Shown here one piece after another: positions 19,246-28,499 of a stretch of DNA of 64,000 nt (its first letter is position 1; each line of letters begins with the position of its first letter). The DNA comes from Sphingomonas koreensis (GTDB taxonomy: Bacteria; Pseudomonadota; Alphaproteobacteria; Sphingomonadales; Sphingomonadaceae): the NCBI GenBank assembly GCA_006438735.1, contig RCZF01000001.1:248001-312000 (forward strand), in the 5' to 3' direction. The notes under the pieces are model-generated. The model was not told the DNA's origin. It saw only the letters and a list, made by a program, of their open reading frames with translations, and did no database searches. The position numbers were made by a program, and so were the translations under genes.

Positions 19246-20787
19246 TCAATCGGCAGCGACGTGCCGCGCGCTGCTCCGAGGCCGGCGAGCGAACCAGACG
19301 ACCGCGACCATCGCGAGTGCGATCCAGCCCGACAGCCAGAACAGGTCCGTCGCGGCCAGCAGATAGGCCTGCTGCACCATTTGCCGGGTGATCGCCGCCG
19401 ATCCTTGCAGCGCGCTCGCGCCGAGCCCTTGCAGCGTATCGAGCGCACCGCGATAGCCGGGGGCGTAGGCGGTGAAATGCTCGGCGAGCCGGCTTTGATG
19501 CAGCGCCTCGCGCCGGTCCCACATCGTCGTGATCAGCGACGCGGCGAAGCTGCCGCTGGTGATCCGCGCGAAGTTCGAGATGCCGGTGGCCGAGGGGATT
19601 TGCTCCGCCGGTATGCCGTCGAGCTGGATCGTCAGCATCGACAGGAAGAAGCAGCTCATCGCCACGCCCTGCACCAGCATCGGCATCGTGAAGGTCCAGA
19701 AGCTCGCATAGGTCGTGAAGTGTGATCGCATGAAGAACGAGCCGGCGAAGGCGACGAACGCGATCGTCGCCAGCACGCGCGCGTCGATCCGGCCGCTGAG
19801 ACGCGCCATCAGGGGCGTGAACAGGATCGCCACGACCCCGCTCGGCGCCGCGACCAGCCCCGCCCAGGTCGCGGTGTAGCCGAGCTGCGTCTGCATCCAC
19901 AGCGGCATCAACAGCACGTTGGCGAAGAACACCGCATAGCCGAAGCAGAACGCAACGGTGCCCAGCGTGAAGTTGCGACCCTTGAACAAGCGCAGGTCGA
20001 CCGCGGGATGCGAATCGGTGAATTCCCAGATCAGCCAGGCTAGGAAGACGATCCCGGCGACGATCGCCGCGATGACGATGAAGCTGGAATTGAACCAGTC
20101 GGCATCCTTGCCCTTGTCGAGCACGATCTGCAGCGCGCCGACCCACACGACCAGCATCGCCACGCCCCATTTGTCGATCGGCAGGATGCGCGTCGGCGTC
20201 TCGCGCGTCTTCAATCCGCGCCAGCAGAAGAAGGCGCAAAACACGCCGACGGGCACATTGATCAGGAAAATCCAGCTCCAGTGATAATTATCCGAGATAT
20301 AGCCGCCGAGGATCGGGCCGGCGACGGGGCCGATCAGCGTGGTGATCGACCAGACGCCGAGCGCGCTCGATCGTTTTTCAGGTGGAAAGATCGAGATCAG
20401 CAGTGCCTGGCTGCCCGGGATCATCGGCCCGGAGACCGCCCCCTGCAGGATGCGGAAGCCGATCAGCGACGTGAGGTTCCAGGCGATACCGCACAGGAAA
20501 GAGGCAATCGTGAACAGGATCACCGAGGTCACGAACGTGCGCACCACGCCGAACCGCCCCATCAGCCATCCGGTGAGCGGCACCGCGACACCGTTGGCGA
20601 CCGCGAACGAGGTGACGACCCACGTGCCCTGATCGGCGCTGACTCCGAGATTGCCGGCGATCGTCGGCAAGGAGACGTTGGCGATCGTCGAATCGAGCAC
20701 CTGCATGAAGGTGCCGAGCGCCAGCGCGAATGCGGTCAGCGCCAGCGCGCCGCCCTGCATTGGCGCCTGCGCTTGCGGTGCGCTCAC
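19246..20787 (-). CDS. DHA2 family MFS multidrug efflux pump, EmrB-like
   Basis: Proton-driven exporter with about 14 membrane segments and 513 residues. Diagnostic motif LDSTIANVSLPTIAGNLG in helix 1, WVVTSFAVANGVAVPLTGWL, GRFGVVRTFV and GPVAGPILGGYISDNYHWSWIF (DHA2 motif C region). Its ATG overlaps the HlyD stop by 4 bases. With the adaptor and NodT channel it forms a tripartite pump under MarR control. Its last codons abut an IS5 remnant but the length is normal. Confidence 0.9.
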   Translation of the reverse strand: MSAPQAQAPMQGGALALTAFALALGTFMQVLDSTIANVSLPTIAGNLGVSADQGTWVVTSFAVANGVAVPLTGWLMGRFGVVRTFVTSVILFTIASFLCGIAWNLTSLIGFRILQGAVSGPMIPGSQALLISIFPPEKRSSALGVWSITTLIGPVAGPILGGYISDNYHWSWIFLINVPVGVFCAFFCWRGLKTRETPTRILPIDKWGVAMLVVWVGALQIVLDKGKDADWFNSSFIVIAAIVAGIVFLAWLIWEFTDSHPAVDLRLFKGRNFTLGTVAFCFGYAVFFANVLLMPLWMQTQLGYTATWAGLVAAPSGVVAILFTPLMARLSGRIDARVLATIAFVAFAGSFFMRSHFTTYASFWTFTMPMLVQGVAMSCFFLSMLTIQLDGIPAEQIPSATGISNFARITSGSFAASLITTMWDRREALHQSRLAEHFTAYAPGYRGALDTLQGLGASALQGSAAITRQMVQQAYLLAATDLFWLSGWIALAMVAVVWFARRPRSSARHVAAD

Positions 20788-22022
20788 CGTGCGCGACCCT
20801 CGTTGGCGGCGATGATGCGGGCGATGTCGGCACCGACGCCGGTGTCGCCGGTGTCGCTCTTCTGCGTGGCGAAAGCCCGCTTCGCCTCCCGCCCGAGCAA
20901 CGAGCCCGAGATGTTCGAGGTATCGACATCGACATCGACCGACAGCCCGATGCGCAACGGATATTTGGCCAGCTCGTTCGGGTCGAGCGCGATGCGCACC
21001 GGCAGGCGCTGGACGATCTTGATCCAGTTGCCGCTGGCGTTTTGCGGCGGCAGCAGCGCGAAGGAGTTGCCGCTGCCCGCGCCGAGCCCGATGACATGGC
21101 CGTGGAATGTCACCTTTCCGCCATAGGTATCGGTGGTGATCGTCGCGGGCTGGCCGATGCGCAAATCGGCGAGCTGCGTCTCACGGAAATTGGCGTCGAT
21201 CCAGACGCGACCGAGCGGGACGACCGCCATCAGCGGCGTGCCGGCGGCGATCTGCTGGCCGATCTGCACGGTGCGCTGGGCGACGACGCCCGCGACCGGC
21301 GCTGTGATGTGCATATGGCTGCGCCGGATCGCCATCCGCCGATAATTGGCGATCGCCGCGAGCACCGCCGGGTTGGAGCGTATGTCGGTGCCCTGCACTT
21401 GCGTATTGGCCTGGGCGCGCTTGCTCTCGGCGAGATTGAGCGCGGCGCTGGCGGTTTTCACTGTATCGGCGGCGTGGGCGACTTCTTCGCCCGAAACGGC
21501 GCCTTGCGCCGCCGCTTGCTCGCGCCGCGCGAGATCGTTGCGCGCGCGGGCAAGATCGGCCTGCGCCTGCGTCACTTCGGCGCCGGCGGCGTTCACTTGC
21601 GAGAAATTGGCGCGGACGCCGCGCACCGCCTGGCCGAGCTGCGCGGCGGCAGCTTGAAGCTCGACATCGGCTGTTGCCGGATCGAGATCGATCAGCGGCT
21701 GGCCGGCGCGCACGCGCTCCGTATCGTCGGCGTAAAGCGCGGTGACGGTGCCGCCGTCGCGCGCGGTGATCGTCACCGTGTCGCCGCCGACATAGGCGTC
21801 GTCGGTGGTCTCGCTCGGCGTGGCGAAAAACAGCCGGAAGGCGACATAGACGATCACCGCGACCACGACGACGAGGCCGAGGATCGTCAACCACTTGCGG
21901 CGGCCGCGCGGATTGCCGCGCTCGATCGGCGGCGCGGTTTCGACGGCCGGCGGCGCTGCTTCGGGGATCGCCTCGTCCCGAAGTTCTTCGCGGCGGAAAT
22001 CGTCACTGATCGTATCAGTCAT
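20784..22022 (-). CDS. HlyD/EmrA-family membrane fusion protein
   Basis: Periplasmic adaptor linking the inner-membrane pump to the outer-membrane channel. One transmembrane helix near residues 45-67 (LTILGLVVVVAVIVYVAF), then a first lipoyl half (VGGDTVTITARDGGTVTALY), a helical hairpin rich in Ala/Gln (residues ~110-210), and a second half with HITAPVAGVVAQRTVQIGQ. 412 residues. ATGA overlaps on both sides. Confidence 0.9.
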   Translation of the reverse strand: MTDTISDDFRREELRDEAIPEAAPPAVETAPPIERGNPRGRRKWLTILGLVVVVAVIVYVAFRLFFATPSETTDDAYVGGDTVTITARDGGTVTALYADDTERVRAGQPLIDLDPATADVELQAAAAQLGQAVRGVRANFSQVNAAGAEVTQAQADLARARNDLARREQAAAQGAVSGEEVAHAADTVKTASAALNLAESKRAQANTQVQGTDIRSNPAVLAAIANYRRMAIRRSHMHITAPVAGVVAQRTVQIGQQIAAGTPLMAVVPLGRVWIDANFRETQLADLRIGQPATITTDTYGGKVTFHGHVIGLGAGSGNSFALLPPQNASGNWIKIVQRLPVRIALDPNELAKYPLRIGLSVDVDVDTSNISGSLLGREAKRAFATQKSDTGDTGVGADIARIIAANEGRAR

Positions 22023-23452
22023 CGGGCAGTCCTTGCATCGGCGGTGGCGGTCGCGCCGGCGGGATCGAACCCGCCGCCGACGGCGATCAGCAATTGAACC
22101 TGGGCAACGGCCTTGTCGGCCTCGAGATTGGCGGTCTGCTGCTGCGCGTCGAGCAGCCGCACGTCGGACCCGATCAGATCGAGCCGCGAGCTGAGCCCGG
22201 TGGAAACGCGGACATTGTTGAGGCGGCGCACCTCGCTCAACCCGGTCGCTGCGGCGCGCTGCTGGGCAAGATCGGCGCCGACGGTGTGGACGCGGGTCAG
22301 CGCATCGGCGGTTTCGCGCACCGCGCCGAGCACGGCCTGGTTATAGGCCGCGATCGCGCCGTCGAGACGGGCGGTCGCGCCCTCATAATCGGCGCGCAGC
22401 TTGCCGCCCTCGAAGATCGGCAGGTGGATCGCGGCGCCGCCGCCATAGGTCGAGGCGTCGCTCGAGAAGAGATTGCCAATCCCCAGCGCCTGCAAGCCGG
22501 CGAGCCCGAGCAGATTGACGTTGGGATAATAGGCCTTGCGCGCGACCTGCCGACCCGAGGCGGCGGCGGCGATGCTTGCCCGTGCGCTCAGGATGTCGGG
22601 GCGGCGCGCCAGCAGGTCGGCGGGCAGCGTGCCGGGCAACGGCAGCACCGCATCGAGCGTGAGCGCGGTCGGCTGGATCGTCGGATAATAATCGGCACCC
22701 TTGCCGGCGAGCATCGCCAGCGCGTGGACCACCATCTCGCGCTGTCCCTGGGCACGGATCAGCGCCTGCTGTGCCTCGGCCAGCAGCGTATCGGCAGCAC
22801 GGACGTCGATGTCGCTGTCGAGCTGGCTCTTCACCCGCACATTGGCGAAGTGGAGCGATTGCCGGCGCTGATCGACCGTCGCCTTGGCGATCGCGATCTG
22901 ACGCTCGGCGCGGACCAGCTCGACATAGGTCTGCACGACCGACCCCGAGAGCGCGAGCCGCGCCGCGTCGTAATCCAGCGCCGCGGCATCGGCGCTGTGC
23001 TGCGCCTGGGCGATGGCATCGGCCTGGCGGCCCCAGAAATCGAGGTTCCAGCTGAGATTGGCCTGCGCTTGGCCAACCCAGCGGAAGGTGCCGCCATAAG
23101 GTGGGGGGATGATATAGACGCTGCTCAGCCGCTCGAATTGCTCATTGGCATCGGCGCTGATTTGCGGCTGATCCTCGGCATGCGCGCTGTCGAGCACGCT
23201 GCGCGCGCTACGCACCCGCGCCATCGCCGCATCGAGTTTCGAGCTGCCCGCCAGCGCGTCGCCGACGATGCGGTCGAGCTGGGGATCGCCGAGTGCGACC
23301 CACCAGTCGTCGGCGATCGTCGGCGAATTTGCTGCGCTCAGGCCCAGCGAGGCTGGCGCGACCGGCGTGACCGCTGGCTTGACGTTCGGGACCGCGCAGC
23401 CGGCCAGAACGAGCGCACCGAACAACGGTGAAATGAGAGAAAGCCGTTTCAT
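22019..23452 (-). CDS. NodT-family outer-membrane efflux lipoprotein (TolC-like)
   Basis: Outer-membrane channel of the pump. N-terminal lipoprotein signal with lipobox LAGC (about residue 18), early WWVALGDPQLDRIV, and two OEP repeats including GSVVQTYVELVRAERQIAIAK and DYEGATARLDGAIAAYNQAVL. About 477 residues. ATG 23452 is chosen because the lipoprotein signal begins there; it overlaps the MarR stop by 4 bases. Gene order marR-NodT-HlyD-DHA2 is a single transcription unit. Confidence 0.88.
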   Translation of the reverse strand: MKRLSLISPLFGALVLAGCAVPNVKPAVTPVAPASLGLSAANSPTIADDWWVALGDPQLDRIVGDALAGSSKLDAAMARVRSARSVLDSAHAEDQPQISADANEQFERLSSVYIIPPPYGGTFRWVGQAQANLSWNLDFWGRQADAIAQAQHSADAAALDYDAARLALSGSVVQTYVELVRAERQIAIAKATVDQRRQSLHFANVRVKSQLDSDIDVRAADTLLAEAQQALIRAQGQREMVVHALAMLAGKGADYYPTIQPTALTLDAVLPLPGTLPADLLARRPDILSARASIAAAASGRQVARKAYYPNVNLLGLAGLQALGIGNLFSSDASTYGGGAAIHLPIFEGGKLRADYEGATARLDGAIAAYNQAVLGAVRETADALTRVHTVGADLAQQRAAATGLSEVRRLNNVRVSTGLSSRLDLIGSDVRLLDAQQQTANLEADKAVAQVQLLIAVGGGFDPAGATATADARTAR

Positions 23453-23928
23453 GACGCTTGCGCCCCGCTGTCTTCGAGCTGTTCGAGCCGCGCGAGCAAC
23501 TTGGTGAGCGTCGCGATCAGCTGCCTGATCTCGTCGTGCTCGAACCCCTCGATAATCTCGTTCCACACGCCGACGACACTGGCAACGAGCGTCGTCACCA
23601 TCGCGTGTCCGGCGTCCGTCACGGTCAGCCTGCTGACACGGCGGTCCCCCTCGAGTCGGGTGCGAACGACCAGCCCGCGTTCCTCGAGCTGATCGATCAG
23701 CCGCGTCATCGCGCCGCTGTCATGGTCCATATTGCGGGCCAGTGCGGTGCAAGTGTCGGCAGTGCCGGTCGAGACCAGGGCGAGCACTACCCACTGCGTG
23801 AACGAAACGTCGCTGCCATCGAATGCCGCTTCGATGCGGATTGTGCTCAGTTTGGTCGCACGGCGCAGCAGGTACCCGAGCGAAATGCGCGGGATGAATT
23901 TGTCGAACTCGTAGAATGGGTCTGACAT
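23449..23928 (-). CDS. MarR family transcriptional regulator of the efflux operon
   Basis: 159 residues with the MarR winged helix: DVSFTQWVVLALV, TCTALARNMDHDSGAMTRLIDQLEERGLV (recognition helix, residues ~60-90) and the wing EGDRRVSRLTVTDAG. First gene of the operon, four-base overlap with the NodT gene, and two repeated TGCCTCGGCA boxes before it. Likely autorepressor that lifts when a toxic aromatic ligand binds. Confidence 0.87.
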   Translation of the reverse strand: MSDPFYEFDKFIPRISLGYLLRRATKLSTIRIEAAFDGSDVSFTQWVVLALVSTGTADTCTALARNMDHDSGAMTRLIDQLEERGLVVRTRLEGDRRVSRLTVTDAGHAMVTTLVASVVGVWNEIIEGFEHDEIRQLIATLTKLLARLEQLEDSGAQAS

Positions 23929-23933
23929 CGTTT

Positions 23934-23959
23934 CTGCCTCGGCATTAGCTGCCTCGGCA
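23934..23959. promoter_or_regulatory. Tandem MarR-type boxes upstream of the efflux operon
   Basis: CTGCCTCGGCA occurs at 23934-23944 and again at 23949-23959, 15 bases apart. Each holds a TGCC-N2-GGCA palindrome. They lie 6-31 bases before the MarR ATG, next to an AT-rich TATATA stretch, as expected for an autoregulatory operator. The rest of 23960-24284 shows no supportable gene. Confidence 0.5.
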
Positions 23960-24284
23960 GGTATATACTCTTCGTGCGCTTTTCAATGGAGTTTGGCCGA
24001 GCAACACCCCGGGCGGCAGTCGCAAAACTACCGACAAGTGTCATGAATGCGATCCTGCTGTGCGCGCAGCTCCGGTCGCCGTTTTCGAACGGCGCAAATG
24101 ACGTCTCTGCCCTCGGTTCGGGGACGCCGCCGAGGGCGGTGAGTTCGGCGAGGCGGTCGCCAGCGCCTTGCCACATTTCCGGGCGGCACAAGCTGGCGGA
24201 TCAGGGTTCTCTTCCGCACAACCATTGACGAGAATCGCCTGTCGTGAAACCCTCGTAATCGGGGTCGTTTCAGGGAGACGGCGG

Positions 24285-24740
24285 ATGATCTTTCTTGCGC
24301 TCGCTATCGGGATCGTCGCGGGATTGCGGTCGATGACAGCGCCGGCCGCCATTGCTTGGGCGGCATCGCGCGGGCAGCTCGCGCTCGACGGCAGTTGGCT
24401 CGCCTTTCTAGGCTGGCGCTTCACGCCCTGGATACTGAGCGTGCTTGCTGTCGGCGAACTGATTACCGACCAGCTACCCGCGACGCCGAGTCGCAAGGTG
24501 CCGCTGCAGTTCGGCGGCCGGTTGTTGACGGGCGGCATTTCCGGCGCGGGGGTGGGCTACGGCACCGGATCGTGGATTTTGGGATTGATCCTGGGACTGA
24601 TCGGTGCGGTGATCGGCACACTCGGGGGCGCTGCGGTCCGCGCGCGGCTGGCCGCCGCCTTCGGCGGCGATGCGCGGGCGGCATTTACCGAGGATGCCGT
24701 TGCGATCGTCGCCGCGGTGTTGGTTTTCGCGGCGCTGTGA
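24285..24740 (+). CDS. DUF4126 family membrane protein
   Basis: About 151 residues, very hydrophobic, beginning MIFLALAIGIVAGLRSMTAPAA and with GGRLLTGGISGAGVGY and a glycine-rich helix pattern; resembles DUF4126 (no established function). AGGGAGA stands 8 bases before the ATG. Its stop overlaps the GTG start of the following flavoprotein (GTGA), so it is the first gene of a four-gene redox operon. Confidence 0.7.
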   Translation: MIFLALAIGIVAGLRSMTAPAAIAWAASRGQLALDGSWLAFLGWRFTPWILSVLAVGELITDQLPATPSRKVPLQFGGRLLTGGISGAGVGYGTGSWILGLILGLIGAVIGTLGGAAVRARLAAAFGGDARAAFTEDAVAIVAAVLVFAAL

Positions 24741-26119
24741 CGCGCGCGTTCGACGCGATTATCGTTGGCGCCGGCCAGGCAGGGCCGCCGCTCGCCGCGC
24801 GATTGACGGGAGCGGGCATGACCGTCGCGCTGATCGAGCGGCATCTGGTCGGCGGCACCTGCGTCAATACCGGTTGCATGCCGACCAAGACAATGGTCGC
24901 CAGCGCTTATGCCGCCCATCTCGCACGACGCGCGAGCGTGTTCGGGGTGCGAACGGGAAACATCGCCGTCGATATGAGCGCGGTACAGGCGCGCGCGCAA
25001 CGCGTGACGATCGACGCCCGCACCGGTGGCGAACACGCGCTTGAGACGACGGCCGGACTGACGTTCCTGCGCGGCCATGCACGCTTCGCCGGGCCCGGCG
25101 TGATCACGCTCGGCGATGAGTCGCTGACCGCGCCGCGCATTTTCCTCAATGTCGGCGGCCGCGCGAGTGTGCCCGACATGCCGGGGATCGATACTGTGGC
25201 GCATCTCGACAATACCGACATGGTCGCGCTGCAGACTATCTCCGACCATCTGGTGATCGTCGGCGGGAGTTATGTCGGACTCGAGTTCGCGCAGATGTTT
25301 CGTCGATTCGGCGCCGACGTGACAATCGTCGAACGCAACGATCGGTTGGTCGCGCGCGAGGATCCGGAGATATCTGACGCGATCCGCGAGATGCTCGAAG
25401 AAGAGGGCATTGCGATCCGCACCGGTGCGACGTGCATTGCCTTCGACTGTCACGATCGCGGCGTTGCGGTGTCGGTCGATTGCCAGGACGGCGAACCGGT
25501 AGTGATCGGAAGCGACGTTCTGCTCGCGGTCGGCCGTCGGCCCAATACCGACGACCTCGGGCTCGACCGCGCCGGCATCGCGACCGATAAGCGCGGCTAC
25601 ATCATCGTCGACGATGGGCTGCAAACCAACGTGCCTGGGGTGTGGGCGCTGGGCGATTGCAACGGTCGCGGTGCCTTCACCCATACCGCCTACAACGATT
25701 ATGAGATCGTCGCCGCGAACCTGCTCGATGGCGCGCAGCGCAGCCTCGTCGGGCGCGTTCCCGGTTACGCGCTCTACACCGATCCGCCGCTTGGCCGCGT
25801 CGGCATGACCGAAGCGGAGGCGGTTGCGTCGGGCAAGCGCGTGCTTGTCGCTCGCCGCCCGATGAGCAAAGTCGGCCGCGCGGTGGAGAAGGGCGAGACC
25901 AAGGGGCTGATGAAAATCGTCGCCGATGCCGATACGCGGCGTATTCTCGGCGCTGCGATCCTGGGCACGGGCGGCGACGAGGCGATTCACGGCGTGCTCG
26001 ACATGATCAACGCCGACCAGTCGATCGATGCCTATCGCTGGGCGGTGCCGATTCACCCGACCGTGTCCGAACTGATCCCGACAATGCTCGGCGATCTCGC
26101 GCCGGTCGCCGTGCGATGA
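24737..26119 (+). CDS. FAD-dependent pyridine nucleotide-disulfide oxidoreductase (Lpd/MerA-like)
   Basis: Class I flavoprotein disulfide reductase of about 460 residues. FAD site IIVGAGQAGPPLAARL; redox-active disulfide intact in GGTCVNTGCMPTKT (about residue 40); NAD(P) site VIVGGSYVGLEFAQMF; second FAD motif VPGVWALGDCNGRG; C-terminal dimer domain with AVPIHPTVSELIPT containing the catalytic His-Glu pair. No N-terminal HMA domain, so not a true mercuric reductase. GTG start overlaps the DUF4126 stop; its own stop overlaps the next ATG. Confidence 0.85.
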   Translation: MTRAFDAIIVGAGQAGPPLAARLTGAGMTVALIERHLVGGTCVNTGCMPTKTMVASAYAAHLARRASVFGVRTGNIAVDMSAVQARAQRVTIDARTGGEHALETTAGLTFLRGHARFAGPGVITLGDESLTAPRIFLNVGGRASVPDMPGIDTVAHLDNTDMVALQTISDHLVIVGGSYVGLEFAQMFRRFGADVTIVERNDRLVAREDPEISDAIREMLEEEGIAIRTGATCIAFDCHDRGVAVSVDCQDGEPVVIGSDVLLAVGRRPNTDDLGLDRAGIATDKRGYIIVDDGLQTNVPGVWALGDCNGRGAFTHTAYNDYEIVAANLLDGAQRSLVGRVPGYALYTDPPLGRVGMTEAEAVASGKRVLVARRPMSKVGRAVEKGETKGLMKIVADADTRRILGAAILGTGGDEAIHGVLDMINADQSIDAYRWAVPIHPTVSELIPTMLGDLAPVAVR

Positions 26120-27774
26120 CAATGCTCGGGGCACGTCAGCACCAGATGTTCCCGGTGCTCGATGCCGCGCAGATCGAGTCCGCGAAACGCTTCGCCAGCG
26201 GCCCCGAACGCTGCTTCTCGCCAAGCGCGCAAGTATACGCGATCGGCGAGAAGCAAGCGCCTGCCTGGCTGGTGCTTGCAGGCTCGATCGATGTCGTCCG
26301 GCGCGACGGCCTGTCGCACGAAGCCCCGATCACTACGCACGGGCCGGGTCAGTTGACCGGTGAGGTCAATCAGCTCGCCGGCCGACCGTCCTTGGCCGGG
26401 GGGCGAGCCGGCGTAGACGGATGCACGGCGCTGCCGTTCGACGCAGCGCACCTTCGGGCGTTGATGATCGGGTCGGCCGATGTCGGTGAGATCATCATGC
26501 GCGCCCTGATTCTGCGCCGTGTCGGGTTGATCGAGGAAAGCGGATCGGGCTCGGTGCTGATCGGCGTCCCCGGCAGCCGCGACTTAACGCGCATCCAGGG
26601 GTTCCTCAGCCGCAGCGGCTACCCTGTGCTCGTGCTCGACGCGGCGACCGACGAAGAGGGCCGCGCCTTGGTCGAACGGCTCGGCATCCTGCCGAACGAT
26701 CTGCCGCTGATGGTCTGCCCCAACGGCACGATCCTCAAAAGCCCGAGCGACGCCGAAGTCGCAGCATGTCTTGGCATGATCGTCGAGCTCAACCCGGACA
26801 AACTTTACGACGTCGCGATCGTCGGCGCGGGACCGGCCGGGCTCGCTGCGGCGGTCTATGCCGCGTCGGAAGGATTGTCCGCGATCGTGCTGGATGGACG
26901 CGCGATGGGCGGGCAGGCGGGCGCGTCGGCGCGGATCGAGAATTACCTCGGCTTCCCGACCGGCATTTCCGGGCAGGCGCTGGCCGGTCGTGCGTTCAAC
27001 CAGGCGCTCAAATTCGGCGCCGAGATCGCGATCCCCTTATCTGTGCCGCGGTTGGTCTGCGATGCCGACGACGCGCCGCTTGCCCTCGAAACCGCTGGGG
27101 GCCGGATCATCGCGCGAACCGTCATTATCGCTTCGGGCGCCCGGTATCGGCGACCAGCGGTGGCCGATCTCGATCTCTTCGAGGGTGCCGGGGTCTCCTA
27201 TTGGGCATCCGCGATCGAGGCGAAATTGTGCGAAGGGGAAGTCGTCGCACTGGTCGGTGGCGGCAATTCTGCGGGGCAGGCGGTCGTGTATTTGGCGCCC
27301 AAGGTAAAGCAACTCCATCTCGTCGTCCGCCGCCCCCTCATGGAAACGATGTCGCGCTATCTGGTCGATCGGATCGCCGCGCTCGACAATGTCGAGCTCC
27401 ACGTCGGCGCCGAGCTGGCAGCGCTTGAGGGCGACCGCGAGAACGGCCTTTGCGCGGCGATATTTCGCCAGTGCTCCGACGGCGCCGACAAGCGCTATGC
27501 GCTGCGCCACCTGTTCCTGTTTATCGGGGCGGATCCGAATACCGATTGGCTGAAAGGCTGTGTCGAAACCGATGGCAACGGCTTCGTTCTCACGGGTAGG
27601 GCCTTCGGTAGCAAAGGAGGCCATCCCAAGCGCGCTGCGCTGCCGCTCGAGACGAGCCGGCCTGGCGTGTTTGCGATCGGCGATGTGCGCGCGGGGTCGA
27701 CGAAGCGCGTCGCCGCGGCGGTCGGCGAGGGCGCCGCCGTCGTCGCACAAATCCATCTGGTGTTCGCCGGCTGA
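26116..27774 (+). CDS. Fusion of cyclic-nucleotide-binding-like domain with thioredoxin-reductase-like flavoprotein, no CxxC
   Basis: 552 residues in three parts: a CNB/cupin-like beta domain (~20-135), a thioredoxin-like segment (~145-225, VLIGVPGSRDLTRIQGFLSR), and a TrxR-type FAD/NAD part (~233-550; VAIVGAGPAGLAAAVYAA, VALVGGGNSAGQAVVYLA, FAIGDVRAGSTKRVAAAVGEG). Where a true thioredoxin reductase has CATC this protein reads GVSYWASAI, so it cannot reduce thioredoxin the classical way. The family is often found with a UBP zinc-finger protein, as here. Role unknown; a signal-gated NAD(P)H oxidase-like function is possible. Confidence 0.82.
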   Translation: MTMLGARQHQMFPVLDAAQIESAKRFASGPERCFSPSAQVYAIGEKQAPAWLVLAGSIDVVRRDGLSHEAPITTHGPGQLTGEVNQLAGRPSLAGGRAGVDGCTALPFDAAHLRALMIGSADVGEIIMRALILRRVGLIEESGSGSVLIGVPGSRDLTRIQGFLSRSGYPVLVLDAATDEEGRALVERLGILPNDLPLMVCPNGTILKSPSDAEVAACLGMIVELNPDKLYDVAIVGAGPAGLAAAVYAASEGLSAIVLDGRAMGGQAGASARIENYLGFPTGISGQALAGRAFNQALKFGAEIAIPLSVPRLVCDADDAPLALETAGGRIIARTVIIASGARYRRPAVADLDLFEGAGVSYWASAIEAKLCEGEVVALVGGGNSAGQAVVYLAPKVKQLHLVVRRPLMETMSRYLVDRIAALDNVELHVGAELAALEGDRENGLCAAIFRQCSDGADKRYALRHLFLFIGADPNTDWLKGCVETDGNGFVLTGRAFGSKGGHPKRAALPLETSRPGVFAIGDVRAGSTKRVAAAVGEGAAVVAQIHLVFAG

Positions 27775-27785
27775 CGAGGAACAGC

Positions 27786-28088
27786 ATGCCAAATTGTAGC
27801 CATCTCGATACGATCGATGATGTCGTCCCCAGCGCTCGGGGTTGCGAGGATTGTCTGCGGATCGGCAGCTCCTGGGTGCATCTTCGGCTGTGTCGCAGTT
27901 GCGGGCATGTCGGCTGCTGCGATGAGTCGCCGCACCGCCACGCCACCGCGCATTTCCATGTCAGCGGCCATCCCATCATTGAGGGGTACGACCCGCCGGA
28001 GGGCTGGGACTGGTGCTATATCGACGAAGTCGTCGTCGATCTGCCCAACCAGACACCGCAGCGCGGGCCGATCCCGCGCTATTTTTGA
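27786..28088 (+). CDS. UBP-type (ZnF-UBP) zinc-finger protein
   Basis: 100 residues carrying a bacterial UBP zinc finger: CSHLD, CEDCLRIGSSWVHLRLCRSC, CCDESPHRHATAHFH. The Cys/His ligands are all present. In eukaryotes the domain binds the ubiquitin C-terminus; bacterial versions are small stand-alone proteins of unknown role often encoded next to CNB-TrxR flavoproteins. ATG 11 bases after the flavoprotein stop with GAGGAA upstream. Confidence 0.85.
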   Translation: MPNCSHLDTIDDVVPSARGCEDCLRIGSSWVHLRLCRSCGHVGCCDESPHRHATAHFHVSGHPIIEGYDPPEGWDWCYIDEVVVDLPNQTPQRGPIPRYF

Positions 28089-28215
28089 CCTGGCTAAGCC
28101 GCATATGAATGCCAGCAAGTAAGTATTGAGGATCTCGCACTTCGTAGCCGGCATGCCGCGCAGCAAATCCATTGGCGTCAAACCAGTTTTCAAAAGGTGC
28201 TAGTCAGACTGAACG

Positions 28216-28419
28216 GTGATCACGGAACACTGCTCACGTATTTTCTCAACGTCGTGCACGGGAAGCGAAGTCCGTGCGCTAGAGCTGGTTTGCGCCGGTC
28301 AAACCGTCCAAATTGCGATTGGCGGACAGTGGATTAACGCGTCAGTGCGATGGTGGTCCGCAAGACATTGGGCGATCCGTGATCGGGGCTCTCGTCGAAA
28401 GAATTTACCGAAACGATAG
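28216..28419 (+). pseudogene. Possible PilZ-domain fragment
   Basis: Lies in a 410-base stretch (28089-28499) with no intact gene. The frame reads FSTSCTGSEVRALELVCAGQTVQIAIGG then WINASVRWWSARHWAI, which has the shape of a PilZ beta-barrel (xSxxGxxVRA... GQxVxIxIGG ... xxVRWW). No start in context, no RxxxR segment and an unrelated tail. Treated as a remnant; weak call. Confidence 0.3.
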
Positions 28420-28499
28420 CGCGAGAACGGAGCTTCGGCGAAATCGCCTGTAACTTATACCGTGGCATTGCCACGCGCGCAGCGGCGCGAAAGCAGCGC

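Noticed and set aside
24737..26119. Mercuric reductase (merA)
   Set aside because: Redox disulfide is present but there is no HMA domain, C-terminal vicinal cysteine pair or mer genes nearby.
24557..26224. 555-residue minus-strand ORF
   Set aside because: Antisense shadow of the Lpd-like flavoprotein in GC-rich DNA; no domain, Arg/His-rich composition.
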